Below are positions 22,893 through 35,640 of a stretch of DNA of 64,000 nt, in pieces. Numbering within the stretch: position 1 is the stretch's first letter; every line of letters begins with the position of its first letter. The position numbers were made by a program, and so were the translations under genes. The notes under the pieces were generated by a model. It was not told the origin of the DNA and did no database searches. It saw nothing but the letters and a program-made list of their open reading frames with translations. The stretch comes from Tamarix chinensis. Taxonomy: Eukaryota; Streptophyta; Magnoliopsida; Caryophyllales; Tamaricaceae. The DNA is taken from contig CM060175.1 in NCBI GenBank assembly GCA_030549775.1, forward strand, positions 12,360,455 to 12,424,454, written 5' to 3'.

Positions 22893-23401
22893 ATCATCCG
22901 TTTCATGGGTGCTGCTCATTCCCACGAGTAGAGGACCCATCTAACCTTGTGCAGGTAGGAGACCACGTGTTCGATGCCTACGATACCTACGAGGCATCAG
23001 GTGGGACCGAGTGATAAGTCTTTCCTGGTTGGGGCCGAGAGCTAGTTGGCCGGACTCTTTTATTTTCCTTGTTGTCTTCTATCTTAGCTTGTTGCATTTA
23101 TATTATGTTTGTATTTTGAAAGTGGGACTTTTAAGTTGTAATCTTAACGACACTCTGTTGGTGGTTGACACCTCATTTTCATGAACGCTTTGTGATAACG
23201 GTGCATTTATGTTTGATGTTTCTCATTTATGACTTTTTGATTTAGCCTTAGCACTTAGCATCGGGGAGGTAGGAGTAAACCGGTCCGGTGCTAAGTGTGG
23301 CGGTAACACTCCCAAGTTTATAGTTTTAATTCATTTGCTTTGCGAAAACATTTGTCTTAAACGAAATTTTTCAGTAGTAAATTTGGGGGTGTTACATATA
23401 T

Positions 23402-24211
23402 GGTCTGAAGATAGTGGTTTGAGATGGAATTGATACTAACAAGGAATAATAACCACTTAAACACAGTGACATTACGAAATACAATATAAACCTTTATTAA
23501 AATATAAATATAGGAACAATTATTATCCACTAGATTATTATTTGAGCAACAATCAAGATTTAAAAAATATCAAACAAAAAAACTAATTCAAACATATATC
23601 GAAAATCAATAGCTAAACCCGATATTTGCTAAACCCTAAACCCTAAACCCTAAACCCCCTACCCCTAAACACTAAACCCTACATCCTCTAATCCCTAAAC
23701 CCTAACTCCTAAACCAAAAACATAAACCCTCTAAAACCTAAACCTTTTAAGCCTTAAGCCCTCTAAAACCTAAACCATAAAAACCCTAAGCTCTCTAAAC
23801 CCTCAACCCTTAACCCTCTAAACCCTCAAAACCCTACACCCTCCAAACCATAAATCCTCTATACCCTAAACCCTAAACACTAGTTTCCATCTAAAGGCAT
23901 GCATGTTCCAACAAAAATAAAACATACTCATGAAATATACATTCATTTAATTATAAAATATGATGGAAAAAAATCCTCCATGATTCAAAAGTGTCACTAC
24001 TCCTTGAGTTACCCCTTATAGAACTCAAAAAATCAACTTCTCACAATCATGTAAACTACAACGAAAAGCGTCAAGGACCAATACCCTTCGTGAGCTTAAA
24101 AAAATTAACATCTAAATCCCATCTTTCATTCCAAAATATGTCATTACCATATACAAAACTGATATTAGTTGCAATTTAAACTTAGGAATTAAAAAATATT
24201 GCAAGTTGAGA
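23402..24211. repeat. Interstitial telomere-like repeats and unassigned DNA
   Basis: From about 23629 to 23885 the sequence is built on CCCTAAA, the plant telomere unit. It has three perfect tandem copies near 23634-23656, then degenerate CCTAAAC / CCCTCTAAA variants. The flanks (23402-23628 and 23886-24211) show no gene; a 62-codon plus-strand frame at 23991-24179 has no support. Confidence 0.75.
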
Positions 24212-26494
24212 TCAAGAAGTAGAATGATGTGTTTTACCTTTGATTAATTTTGATTTTCTGGGACAATTCTGACTATCATGGCCTACATACTCACCACATA
24301 CCTTGCACTTTCTTGTCATCTTCTTTTGTTGCTCAATTGCCTTTTATTTCTTCCCTTTGATCCTATTTCCACTTTCTTTGTTTTTGGATTGATGTGGGAC
24401 TTGAATGGTAACTTCACTCAAAGAACTTATCCTCATTAAGGATTTAAAGATATGTGATTTGCTTGGATGCTTATCACTACTATTCTTGTCACTCCATTCC
24501 TTCTTTGAATATTCACAAACTCTTATAAATTCATGGATTCCTTCTTGTTTCCCTTCAACTAGTCTCACACATTTAAATATTTAAGATCATAACCATCTCA
24601 AAGTAGACCTCATATCATCACCTTTGGAACATTGATCTAATGGGTTCCTTTTAAGTCATAGATTGGCTTTTTTAATTAGGGAATTTTTAATCCGCCAATT
24701 CACTATCAGTTGAGTATGAATATGGTCTAACTCCTTTCCCTTTCAAACCCCAAAGTATATGCCTACATAGAATCTCACATCTCTGAAACAACTTACAAGA
24801 TCACTTAATATCTTGGTTCATTGTATTGTATACCACCAGAAAAGTACTCTTACAATTTGACATACCAAGTTTACCTACTACATCAATCTCTAAGTCACCT
24901 TCCCTTATAAAATCATCAAGTCTGCATGAAAATGAAGCAGATAAAATCTCAATTTGGAACTTAAAAAAAATATAGTATGGGTATAAACCTCAGATACATG
25001 CTTCTCTAATATAAGGGGAATACTAAGTTTGGGATATGAAAAGTTTAATACCTTATTTAGCTCCAATTATTTATTCCTTTTTTCCATATAATGAACTCTC
25101 ATAGCACATACAAACCTCAACCAAAGTAGAATGTTTATTTGTGAAATTTCCCAAAAAAGCTATTATCACTCTCTGATCTTAAAGTTGATCTTAGGATCCC
25201 TCCCATAAACAAGTCTCTAAAACATGCAGGTATCCATAAGTTTCTTATATAAAACATATGAGCAAGCCATTCGTATCTCTCCAACCAAACTCAACGATTA
25301 TTCCTAGCTACTTACACTCAAACTCCTTAGGTTCAAGTTGTAGACTCCACACACATGTAAATAACTTGTTTATGAGATAAGAGTCCCAAATTGAAGTACT
25401 AATTTTTTCAGGCAATTTATTCATAATGTGCCACATGTAGAATATATGTTGATTCTTCTTGAAAACCTTCTCTATGGCAATTTTCATTGTTATTATGCAA
25501 TAAGGATCAATATTCCCTGTGGCACTCAAGAATTTCTCAAATAACCATTAAAATGGCCCAATAATTTCATGAGCTATTAATCCTACTCCAAATGTGACAC
25601 ACTTTTGTGGTGATCAACCCTAGTAAATGGCGCAAAAAATAAATTGTACTTATTTGTGCCATAAGTATAATAAAATGAAATCATATAACCAAATAGAAAG
25701 TAATTCTTCCTAAATATAGGATCAACCCAAAAATCACAAAAAAGGACTCCACTATTATTGACCATATAATCAAAATAATATCCACTCTATTTCTCCCTCT
25801 TCTTACAAAAGATTTCCACAAACATATCAGAAGCAGAATCTCTAATGTAACACTTCACATCCATATAATGGTTCTTAAAATCCTATAATGAAGCACCCAC
25901 ATTCTCATACCCTCCCACGTGCTCCTTAAATAACCAAAATGATTTGGATGCCGCAATATTCATCCTAGAATTATCTATAATGAACTTCTTATGCATGATA
26001 TTCAAATTCCTCCCCTCTTTTAGAAATTATCTAACACTAGGGGTAGCTAGAAAGTGATTATGTCCTTCATAAAAAAATTCAAACCACGTAAAACCCTTTG
26101 ATGTTGCGCTTAATACATATTCTAGCTCTATAACTCACTATATTAACCATTCTCCTTCTAGAAACACCTTAACCACTACCTTGGTTACGACATATATTTC
26201 TCGATGTCTTAAATCCTTCCCTAGTATAAATAAGTTATTTTAGTGTGACAACATTACACAAGACTAATAGACACTAAAATCACAAGTATAGGAATAATTC
26301 TTGTAGAATTTAATCCCATCATCTAATGATTCAAATCTCATTCCTACAACAACGGCTCTTTATGGTGAATAACAGGGTATCTATTCCTTTACTATTCCAT
26401 CGAGAGATGTTAGGGGTATTGATTTGGGAGTGAATAACTTGCTATCAACATCATTTAATTTTAAGGGAGAAGAAGAATCTTGTTCATCACTCAT
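24212..26494 (-). pseudogene. FAR1/FHY3-type (MULE-derived) transposase-like protein, broken
   Basis: Begins 'MSDEQDSSS' at 26494. An N-terminal FAR1 DNA-binding domain follows (about 26350-25980; 'GMRFESLDDGIKFYKNYS', 'GKDLRHREIY', 'EGHNHFLATPSVR'). The MULE transposase core lies at about 25790-25310, with 'FRKNYFLFGYM', 'YGTNKYNLFFAPFTRVDHHK', 'MKIAIEKVF' and 'FYMWHIMNKLPEKI'. A SWIM-like finger (about 24780-24850, 'EILCRHILWGLKGKG') and a C-terminal 'CKVCGEYVGHDSQNC' finger (24270-24315) close it. The span fits the family's 700-850 residues. Many stops and frameshifts are present, and the first catalytic Asp position reads Tyr ('SFYYTYGT'). It may be a dead FAR1-related gene or a Mutator-like element; no TIRs were identified. 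Confidence 0.8.
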
Positions 26495-28079
26495 AACTCC
26501 TATACAATAAAACAAATGAATCTATCACAAACAAGAAAATTAAGATGAAAGAAAGTATATGAAGATCAAACTAATAGCAAAATTCCAAATATGGATTTTC
26601 ACCCATTACTACTATCTAATCCGCTTCTATTATGAAACGAACAAACACATATTGTAATACACTCTTCAATTTTGTATAATATAAAAGCATAATATCATGC
26701 CTGGAACTTTTGGTTAAATTTAATAAAGATATCAAATAATTCAATATTTCAATTGTTTATGTCCATTATAAATACTTACACTTGTAACATGCAAAATGAC
26801 CAATATCTACTATATAATCCACTGTAGAAAAATAAATCTAAAGTAAACAAGATGAATAGAAGAAACAAACTTTAAAAACTCTATAGCTCAATTATTTGCA
26901 AATCAAACCTGAAATAACTCTGCAACTCAAGTACGCGTATATGAACTCTACATAAACAAAACATATAAATGAACATTACTAAGAAAACTCTGAATTGACT
27001 AAACTTTAACCAAACGAGAAGGTTAAGTAGGTGGAGCTACATTTGAACCATTTGAACCAATTTGAACATGATAAAGCTAAAACCAAAATAAGTCATTTTA
27101 CACACACAAATATAGGGTAACTAACAATATACTAGATGATAATGTAAGAACATGAAGATACTTACTAAATCAACATTGTAAGTTGAGGATCGACTCAAGT
27201 TCAACCAAATTACATGATTCAAAGTCACTTTCAACCAATTTGACCTAAACCACACAGAAACAAAAAGGGCCAAATACACACAAAAATTTAGGGTAATGAA
27301 CACTAGATTAGATAATAATATAACAACAACAAAGATACTTATTGGTTTAATGTTGTAATTCATGAATAATTTCCAAAGTAGCTTAAGAAATTTTTTTAAG
27401 AATAAATGGCAACAAATGATAGAGAATGTGGAGTGGTAATGATTGGTAGAGAAAGACTGAGTGAGGATACTTGACAATTTGAGGGGGAGTAGATGAGAAT
27501 ATAGAGTGTATACAATAAAACAAAGCAAAAGGGGACCATTGAAGGATGGCTATAAAATGGCCAAAAATATAGATTGGTGAAATTTACAGCTAAAAGTGAA
27601 GAAAATGAAAGAAAGAATGTGAGCTTCGGATAGGTGAAGATGAGAAGCGGGAATAAGAAGATAGTGGTGAAGATGAGCAAAACGTGAATATGGATGCAAG
27701 GTCGAGGAACAGAGGATGAAGGATGGCTGCGAAATGGATGAAAATGTAGTTTGGTGAAATAAGTAAAAGATTTATGAGTTGGTCGAGAATAGGATGGAGG
27801 ATAGGAGATTCAATTGGTTGAAGATGACGAGAAGGATATGGATGGGGCAGTAAAGAAGAGCAATAAAGTATGGACGTGAGTTGGTTAAGGAACACGAGTT
27901 GGCTAGGGATGAAGAATGTGAAAGTAGCAAGTGACAAGGGGAAAGGAAGACAAAAATGGATACATAAAGAATGAACGAATCATTCATTTCATGTAATCGA
28001 TCGCTTATATATCATTAATTGGAGTGATCCAACGGTTATCAAATATTTCTATGTTTGTAAATAAGTTTGTATTAGACCC
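26495..28079. other. Region upstream of the FAR1-like pseudogene, no gene supported
   Basis: 27055-27182 and 27233-27358 are diverged tandem copies with a period of about 175 bp ('AACCAATTTGA', 'GGGTAA.TAACA', 'AGATACTTA'). 'TGAAGGATGGCT' is repeated at 27539 and 27717 with similar flanks. Minus-strand open frames at 27121-27987 are hydrophobic or Ser/Pro-rich, overlap each other in different frames and match no family. Confidence 0.5.
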
Positions 28080-28875
28080 TATATATATATATATATATAT
28101 ATAGTTAATTCGCTTATTTTTAGTATAGATATAACATCTTATGTTTAAATATACTAGTATACGTTAATGTACGAAAATGTTCTTGTATATCAGTGGTCAC
28201 ATACATTTTTTTTAAATTTAAGCCGAAACGTTCTCAGCTAAGCACCGATGTCTCCAAAATGTTTCCAGCCTCCAAAATATTTCTAGGTTACTATATATAG
28301 ATAGTAGGTTGTTTCCATGCTTACCTGACAATACCTATACGGTGTAATAGTTCACACCATATTATACTATATAAATGGTATCATATTAATGACTTTAAAA
28401 TATAAAGAACCATAACCATTTTAGAAAATTTAAAGATGACTAAAAAATAAATTTGATTGATGAGAATTGAAGAAGATGAAATTCCAACATAATCGAGGAA
28501 CAAAAATAAAGAATCATTGAGAAGGATTGAAGAATTAAATATCAGAGGACAAAGAGTAAGGAGGAGGAGAAGGAGAGAAAATATGTGTCAAGAAGACGAA
28601 GATGTTCTTTCAATCAATTTTCTTTAAATAATTATTTTTAGTTTTTGCTTAAAAAATTGCTAGTGTTGTGCTTGTCACATTCTACATGGATATGGAAGTA
28701 TACACACTCTTATTAACAGACACACTAATAAAAACCCTATTCTTAGTAAAAATATTTTTGGTAATAACAAAACAAACTATACACTCAATATGAATAGGGC
28801 CATTATGAAAAATAAATGATAATTTTAATTAAAATAAATATAAGGGTACTAAAAATACATTTTAAAAAAGTTAAA
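28080..28875. other. AT-rich intergenic DNA, no gene
   Basis: A TA run (28081-28104) and otherwise unassigned AT-rich sequence. No ORF of note. Confidence 0.55.
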
Positions 28876-29250
28876 AACATATATTTAGATACAAAAAAGA
28901 TTGATGGCAATGCTCTTTGATTTGGGAAAAATATCACTGCTAAAGCTCTTTGATAAAAGAAAATGATTGTTGCTAAAGTTCTTTAATAATGAAAAAGGTT
29001 GTCACCAAAACTTATTCATCATAGAAATAAGCCATTGTAAATGCTTATTAGAGATAAAAAAAATCATTACCAAAGCTAACCAAAATAATTGCTACAAAAA
29101 CCATTTAGTAACATAACAAGTTCATTACAAAAAATTTTAATGATGAGATAAATTGTTGTTAATGCTCCTCGGCAACGAAAGAATTAATTTCCTAACAAAA
29201 TAGGTAATAGAAGGAGTTGTTGCCAAAAAGCTTTAGCAAGAAAAAGGAAA
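28876..29250. repeat. Degenerate tandem repeat resembling CACTA subterminal sequence
   Basis: About eight copies of a 35-45 bp unit of the form 'TTGCTAAAGCTCTTTGATAA.GAAAA' recur with variants ('TTACCAAAGCT', 'TTGCCAAAAAGCTT'). Repeats of the kind 'TTGCCAAAGC..GGCAACGAA' are typical next to CACTA ends, but no CACTA terminus was found nearby. Confidence 0.45.
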
Positions 29251-30783
29251 ATTAACTTAACTAAACGCACCATTTATTCATTAAAAAAATTATTTATTAT
29301 ACCACTAATACATACACATACACATTTACTATAAAAAATAATCCATTGGATTTTCAGCAACCAAAGGCTTCTTGTTTCTAGCCACCATATAGTTAGACAT
29401 TAAGAAAGTTTTAGTAATCGAGAATCTGGCTACCCAAGTGTCCACTATGCAACAATGGACAACCACCATACCCTAATGTAGGAGCATCTCCATCTCATGC
29501 TTCTCATGTTGAAGGTCAAGAGTTAGAATATTTGGAGATGGTATCAATTGTTATTGAAAATCTTGAACACCTTCATAATAACCCTAACAATGTTTCCTTA
29601 AGTGATTCTTATAGGTATTATATATTTTTATAAGAATAATAATTCACCAAGGATATATAGTGTGCAAGACCATGACAATGCTAGGATTACAAAGTTGCAT
29701 GGAAGATAAAGATATAAGACATGAAGCTTGATTACTTGATTATTCAATGCATTATCATGGTTAGGGTTTATGTAACTTTAATATTTTATATATACTTTGT
29801 AATATATTGTCATTTGTAATTGTAAACCATTATAGATATAAAATATGGGTGTGCACTAGTTTAACCTTTTGTTAATTAGACTAGTTGGTTTGGGCTTAAT
29901 TAATAAAGGATAAGCTAGGCCTACATATATGTGTGTGTGTGTGTGTGTGCATGTGTGTGCAATGGTGCTTGTACATTTGGTATAAAATTAATGAATTAAT
30001 GAAAGATTTAAATAATTTCTTCAGAAGATTTTGACCTCCCTTCCTTACTCTTCAAGAGAGTTTATCTTAACAGTTTAGGTATTATTCTCTAGAGAAAACT
30101 TTATTATTTCTCTTTAGAATCTATTTAATCATGGTGAAGATCAAAATTCCAATTGATTATTTGGTTGAAGATGACTTCATACTTCAAATCCTACTTTAAC
30201 TTTGAACATTATTCTTCTTCAAAGAACAAGACAAAAAGATCCTACATTATGAAGCATAATTCTTCTATTTTCTTCTACAAAAATTTTGGTATCAAATAAA
30301 GGTCTTTAGTTTGAAAAATACTTGGAGGATAACACATCTTCAAAGTGGAAACAAGCAAACACATAAACACCAACTTCGGTTGAGGTTCTCGATCATTCTT
30401 GCTATGATTCTTTGAAGCTTGATTACTTTTCTTATAATCTTACATGCATGTGTATAATATTAAATGGACAAATGTGGATATAGATAATGTGATATGGTGA
30501 TCTTGAATTAAATATTGAATGTTTACATGTTAAGAACCCAACCAAAAGATAGTAGTTGCATTTAGAGGTTTGAGTGATTTAAGGAATAAAGTGCATGTAT
30601 GTGTTATTTGTATTTGGATTGGTCTTGAAAATAATTATTATGCATGATGTTTCTTGTGATTAAGATAGTTTTTCATGTTGAATAAATACCTTTGATCATT
30701 GATTAAAGTGCTTGAGAACTGATTAGGTTTGAGTGATTTAAGGAATTTTGTTGGCTGCGTGTCTTTTATTTCTACAAACATAA
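29251..30783. other. Unassigned DNA; possible copia-type LTR 3' end and primer site
   Basis: A (GT)n tract lies at 29929-29950. At 30285-30295 'TTTTGGTATCAAATA' resembles an initiator-Met tRNA primer-binding site, preceded by a polypyrimidine stretch ending 'CTTCTACA'. The 500 bases before it have LTR-like features (AT-rich, 'TATAAAATTAATGAA'), but no matching second LTR is visible. 30554-30590 and 30724-30750 share 'TTTGAGTGATTTAAGGAAT'. No gene. Confidence 0.35.
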
Positions 30784-33700
30784 TGTAACACCCTAAATTT
30801 TACTACTAAACAATTTTATATTACAGGGGAAACATATAATCAAAATACTCAGTGTTACCATTATAATTGACATAAGTTTGGTTTACCATACCATTATTGC
30901 ATCAATTATAAGGCTAAAACCATTCAAAGTAAAACAGAGTAAGTAGAAACAAGAGAAGCTTTATAAATATAAATATGAGTTTGGAGATTAACTCTAGGAT
31001 AAAATAATAAAATACAACAAAAAGGGATATTATTGATTAAAGAGTCTAAAAGGTATTCAGGTAAAAACATTATCTGGATAATATGACTCTTTGTCCAAAC
31101 ATCCAGTACAGGAAAAGTCAATCCTCCACATACAATAAATCAAAGGTAGCAAAATCATCCACCTATTCCTCAAAGACCCACACGAAAGCATCCGGGTCAT
31201 GTACTCATGGGAATGAGTAGTACCCATAAAAAGGATGGTTAATATGCTATGTACTAAGGAAGGTAAAAATATAGTCAAATCAGTGATATATTTAAATACA
31301 TACATTCATAGAAGATGATCAATACACGTGTGGAACACATAAAATATCACAAGGTAAATACTAATCCAAGACTCTTTACTAGATATAACCATTTCCATTC
31401 TTTTATTTATGTTAAGTTTAGGGATCCTACTATTATTAATTTGGTGGAGAAATTTGAACCGCCTTTTAGGGACAATATACTTGAGCCACTATTATTATTC
31501 GATGGAACCGATCCATAAACACATCTTAATGAAAAATGCTCCTAAGCTAATATTCTTAAACTTGTAAAATGATTTGAAACATCTCTCAAGGACAACACAC
31601 CTCAGCTACTATTATCATCCGATGGAATAAACCTATAAACACCTTTGTCCTGATTCACGTACTCTACCACTTTAAACTATTAATATCTTATCCATTAGGT
31701 AAATTATCTCAAATCATATTCTTATTTATGATGAGTATAGAGCTCTACTATTTTTAATCAGATGGAACGAATTGAAGCAACTCTCAAAGACAACACACCT
31801 GAACCGTTACTATATTTGGGTGGAAAATACCTATAAAACACCTCTTGAGGCAAAATGGTCTTGAGCCACTATTATTAAATTAGTGGAATGGTCTGAAACA
31901 TCTCTGAGGGACAACACCTATGCCACTATTATCGTCTAGTGGAATAGACCCATAAACACCTAGCCTGACTCATATGGTCATTTACTTTAAATGATTAATG
32001 TCTTATTCATGTTTGATTTAATAAGTAAAAAAGCATGTTTGAAATATTTAAGGCATGTCATGAAATCATAAGGCTATTCTCTAGGTTTAAGACCCTTATA
32101 TTTTCCCAAAACCCTAATTTAACAATTTTTATTGTAACTCTTCTTTTGTTACTCTTTTAACCACCAAATTTATTACCTCTTCCTAAAATGTTATTATTAT
32201 CAACATACTCAAATTTCAAGGTCTAACTCTAAGGTCTTGAAGATACAATAATAACCCTATCTCATAAATTACTATTCTTGGGACTTATAAACCCTAATTT
32301 TACAAATCCATCACAACTTTTCTTGTAGGGATAAAGAAATTACCATATTTAATAAAAATCTCCAAAACACTAAGGTTAAAAATATATTCAAATTTTGTGG
32401 TCTAACTCTACCATTTCACACATGTACTAATAACCTCCTTATTTTAGGATTACTATTCCCACATCAAACCATTTTTATATTTTATTAAACTTAAGTTATT
32501 CACAACTACTCTAAGCACTTCATATAAACACCTCATATTATTTTTGATTATGTAAAACCAAAATACCATGATGCTCATATTTAAACCACATTGACCAAAA
32601 TTTCCCTTATCAATGACAAACTCTTTTTTCATGCAAATCTTATATGTTTGGTAACATTATCTCTAAATCATCCATTTATCACCATATACTTTATTATAAT
32701 ATTTTCATACTCATCATGCCTTACTTATCAAACCCATGATACAATCATAGTTCATACCAAGGGGTTTTTTTTCCACATAAAATAACAAGACCTCATAATC
32801 ATTACTTACTTATTTTCTATCACATAATATCAACCATATGTTATAACATCAACAATGTTATATTCATTCACACAATAGTAATAACATAGTATCACAAAAA
32901 AATATACATAGCACTTAAGAATAAAAAAACCCTAGACTATGATAAGTATCCTTACAAAAATACCTTTTGTCACTAAGCACACAAATCCCATTCCGCCTCT
33001 TCCAAAACCATGTGGAAATCATCGAAGAAATATTAATAATTGTAATAATAAACCATTGGGATTAAACCGCATAATTAAGTAAATGTTTAGGAAATGGAAC
33101 TGTGTGAGAATGGTGGATTAAACAGAGACAAACCATTTTGGGAGAGCAACACTGGTAGATACTGAAAGAAGGGGAATGATGTTCAATGGTTGGGGCCAAG
33201 TGGTGGAGGGTGTTGTGTGGTGTAGGCTGCTAAAAGTGGAAGGGGTCCATAAGTGGAGGCTGCCAAATTTGGAGTGGTGGCTTCATGTGAAGTTGTGGAA
33301 GAGGTGGAGGGTGGGATTTCATTGAAGCTACCGAAGGGGAGGTGGGTGCATCGGTTATTGGTGCAGTAGCTAAAGAAGAGAGGAAAGGGGGAGGTTATGG
33401 GTGTTTAGTTGAAGGTTGAGAGGAATTGGTGTGGTGGTTGTTGCTGCAATCAAGGAGAAAGAAAAAAGTGAAAAGTTGCATTATGTTTGGTCAATGAATG
33501 GGGATACTAATAGAAGATTTGCCAATTAGTTGTGCAGGGTTTTCGATATAGGTTATCATAGTTGGTGGAGGTACCTCGGCTAGGCTCATTAATTGGGTTT
33601 TTAAGTTGTTTTAGAGGCAACTAAGAGGGGGAGAAGGAGGAATAATGCAATGTTATTTATGTGGAAAACAAAAGGGATAGAAGAGAGAAGGGTCATGGAA

Positions 33701-34179
33701 TTTAGTGATGGGTTTATATATACATGCACATGCATAGAGATGAGAAAGGAGTCGGGTTGTGATTAACTAAAAATTTCAACCTCGACCCTTAAGTTGAGGA
33801 GGGGGAGTTGATGGGGGTACAAGGTAGGCTTCACTAAGGAGGTATTGTGCATGCAAGGGGAGGGGATGGGAACCAGTTAAGGAAAATATGATGAGAAGGA
33901 GAAGAAAAAGAAAAAGGAGAACAGGGATATGGTAAGGGTTTAGATTTAGGTTTAAAATAATTTAGGTTAAGGTATTAGGATAACTTTATTGAATGATCAT
34001 CCCAGATTAGTTTATGTTATAAAATAAATTAATAACCTGATATAAATATTAGGTTTAAGCTAAGATATATGATTATGGAGTTAGTATAAGATTGAAAAAT
34101 AAAATTTCTAAGGTTAGAATTAAGTTACAATATTTATTACTTGTGATTACGGTTAGCTAAAATTGGAGGTATTATGACA
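30784..34179 (-). repeat. 3' LTR of element A
   Basis: About 3.4 kb, TG...CA (plus strand TGTAACACCC ... TATTATGACA). Contains the CCAC-TATTAT-GTGG tandem array (31430-31950), the conserved 'ATGGGTACTACTCATTCCCATGAG'-type block (31200-31232), a palindrome remnant (31243-31256) and a TATA box (minus, 33713-33722, TATATATAAACC). Its partner is split between 38832-39501 and 49984-52359 and is clearly diverged, so the insertion is old. Confidence 0.85.
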
Positions 34180-35640
34180 CTAAGGAAGGTGATCTCAGAG
34201 GTTAAATCGACCAAAGTTGCTAATATACTATAGGGGACTACCCCCTTAAAAGAGAGAACGTGAAACCTATTTCACCTGATTTGAAGAGATCTGGGTACAA
34301 CTCGAGCATATCCTTCTTGGTCTCTTAGGCCACCTCCTCTACTCCTTGCCGACTCAAAAATACCTTCACAAGCAGAGCTAAACTCATTCAAGTCTGTCAA
34401 ATATTTGTGTTTAGAATCTATAAAGGCCTCTCCTTGTAGGAAAAATAGTCATTGAGCTCAATCTCATTTAGTTTGATTATGTAGGATAGATCTGCAATGT
34501 ACTTCCTCAGTTGGGAGATATGGAAGACATTTTAAACTTGGTCTAACTATAGTGGAAGCATTAGGTGGTATGCAAACTTATCAACCTTATCAAGAATCTC
34601 ACACGGAGCAATGTATCTAGGGCTGTCTCCTCAATCATCTCTAATCCAAATACTACAATCTCGCTGACGTCGCTCCAACACAAGGGTGTTTAGCACTTAC
34701 ATCCATATAGTGCCTCAAAGGGTTCCATCCCTTTACTAGCATGATAAATATTATTGTATGAGAACTATAACAAATGTGGATGCCCCTTCCAACTACCTGG
34801 GAAATCCAAAACACACTCTCATAGCATATCCTTAGCTAATCTAAATAGTTCTCAAAGTCTGCCCATCTGTAGTTGGGTGGAAGGCGGTACTCATCCTAAA
34901 TGTCGTACCCATAGCCTCTTGCAACTTGCTCCAAATGTATGAAAAGAATTCTAAATCTTAATTGAAGACTATATCTATAGGTGTACCATGCTTACTCACC
35001 ATAAACCTTATATATGCACCAGCCAGCTGATCCATACTCCAATTCGACTTCATCAGCACAAACACTACTACTTTAGTCAGCTTATCAATGATAACCCAAA
35101 TTGTGTCTCACGTACTATGAGTCCTCATTAATACACTCACAAAATCTATTGAGATGGAATCCCACTTCCACCTTGGAACATCTAAAGGCTGAACCAACCC
35201 TATAAGCCTTTGATGGTCGATCTTGACTTTTTGGTAGGCCAGAGATCTCAACACAAACTTTGCTACCTCTTGCTTCATGTGAGGCCACTAGTAGATCCTC
35301 TTGAGGTCCTTGTACAACTTATCCCCTCCTAGATAAATGTAATATAGAGTATAGTGACTCTCCTCTAAAATCTAGTACTTCAAATCAACGTTACCTTAAG
35401 GTATACACCATCAATCTTTGTAGTGAGTGCTACCATCCTCCTGTATTAGGAAACCCTTAGCTCGACCATTCTGAATCTTCTATCAAATCCTCTCGAGCTT
35501 AAAATCCCCAAGCTTTCCAGCTTTGATCTCATCAAAAGCTATTAGCATAATCATCAAAGTGCACATCCAGACCTCAAAGTCACCATAGTGGATCATCTCT
35601 ATTTTCATCTCACTATGCTCTTCTAGCAATCGACTAGCCA
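34180..35640 (-). pseudogene. Element A integrase and chromodomain-like tail, broken
   Basis: 34290-34450 on the minus strand encodes 'EIELNDYFSYKERPL' and, after stops and a frameshift, 'LVKVFLSRQGVEEVA' and 'DMLELYPDLFKSGE', the pattern of a C-terminal chromodomain-like module. Integrase fragments occupy roughly 34500-35420 in several frames ('GWNPLRHYMDVSAKHP', about 34690-34735, is the GKY/GPF-like C-terminal part). A polypurine tract (minus, AAGGGGGTAGTCCCC, about 34229-34243) separates it from the 3' LTR. Integrase inserts the cDNA; this copy cannot. Confidence 0.65.

Larger units (their letters stand above)
19352..23396 (+). mobile_element. Solo LTR 'D' of a chromovirus-like retrotransposon, 4,045 bp
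   Basis: Starts TGAAATACCCC and ends GGGGGTGTTACA, with TATAT immediately on both sides (19347-19351, 23397-23401) as the target duplication. No internal domain is attached, so it is a solo LTR, left by recombination between the two LTRs of a full element. Internal order: pyrimidine-rich tract (19645-19760), TATA box (20283), Pro-rich open stretch, ATT microsatellite, 'TGCATGGG' repeats, CCAC...GTGG array and palindrome. It matches LTRs B, C and E (E reversed) and more distantly A. Confidence 0.85.

Noticed and set aside
27121..27987. Cluster of minus-strand open frames upstream of the FAR1-like relic
   Set aside because: They overlap in different frames, are low complexity, and one region is a tandem duplication.
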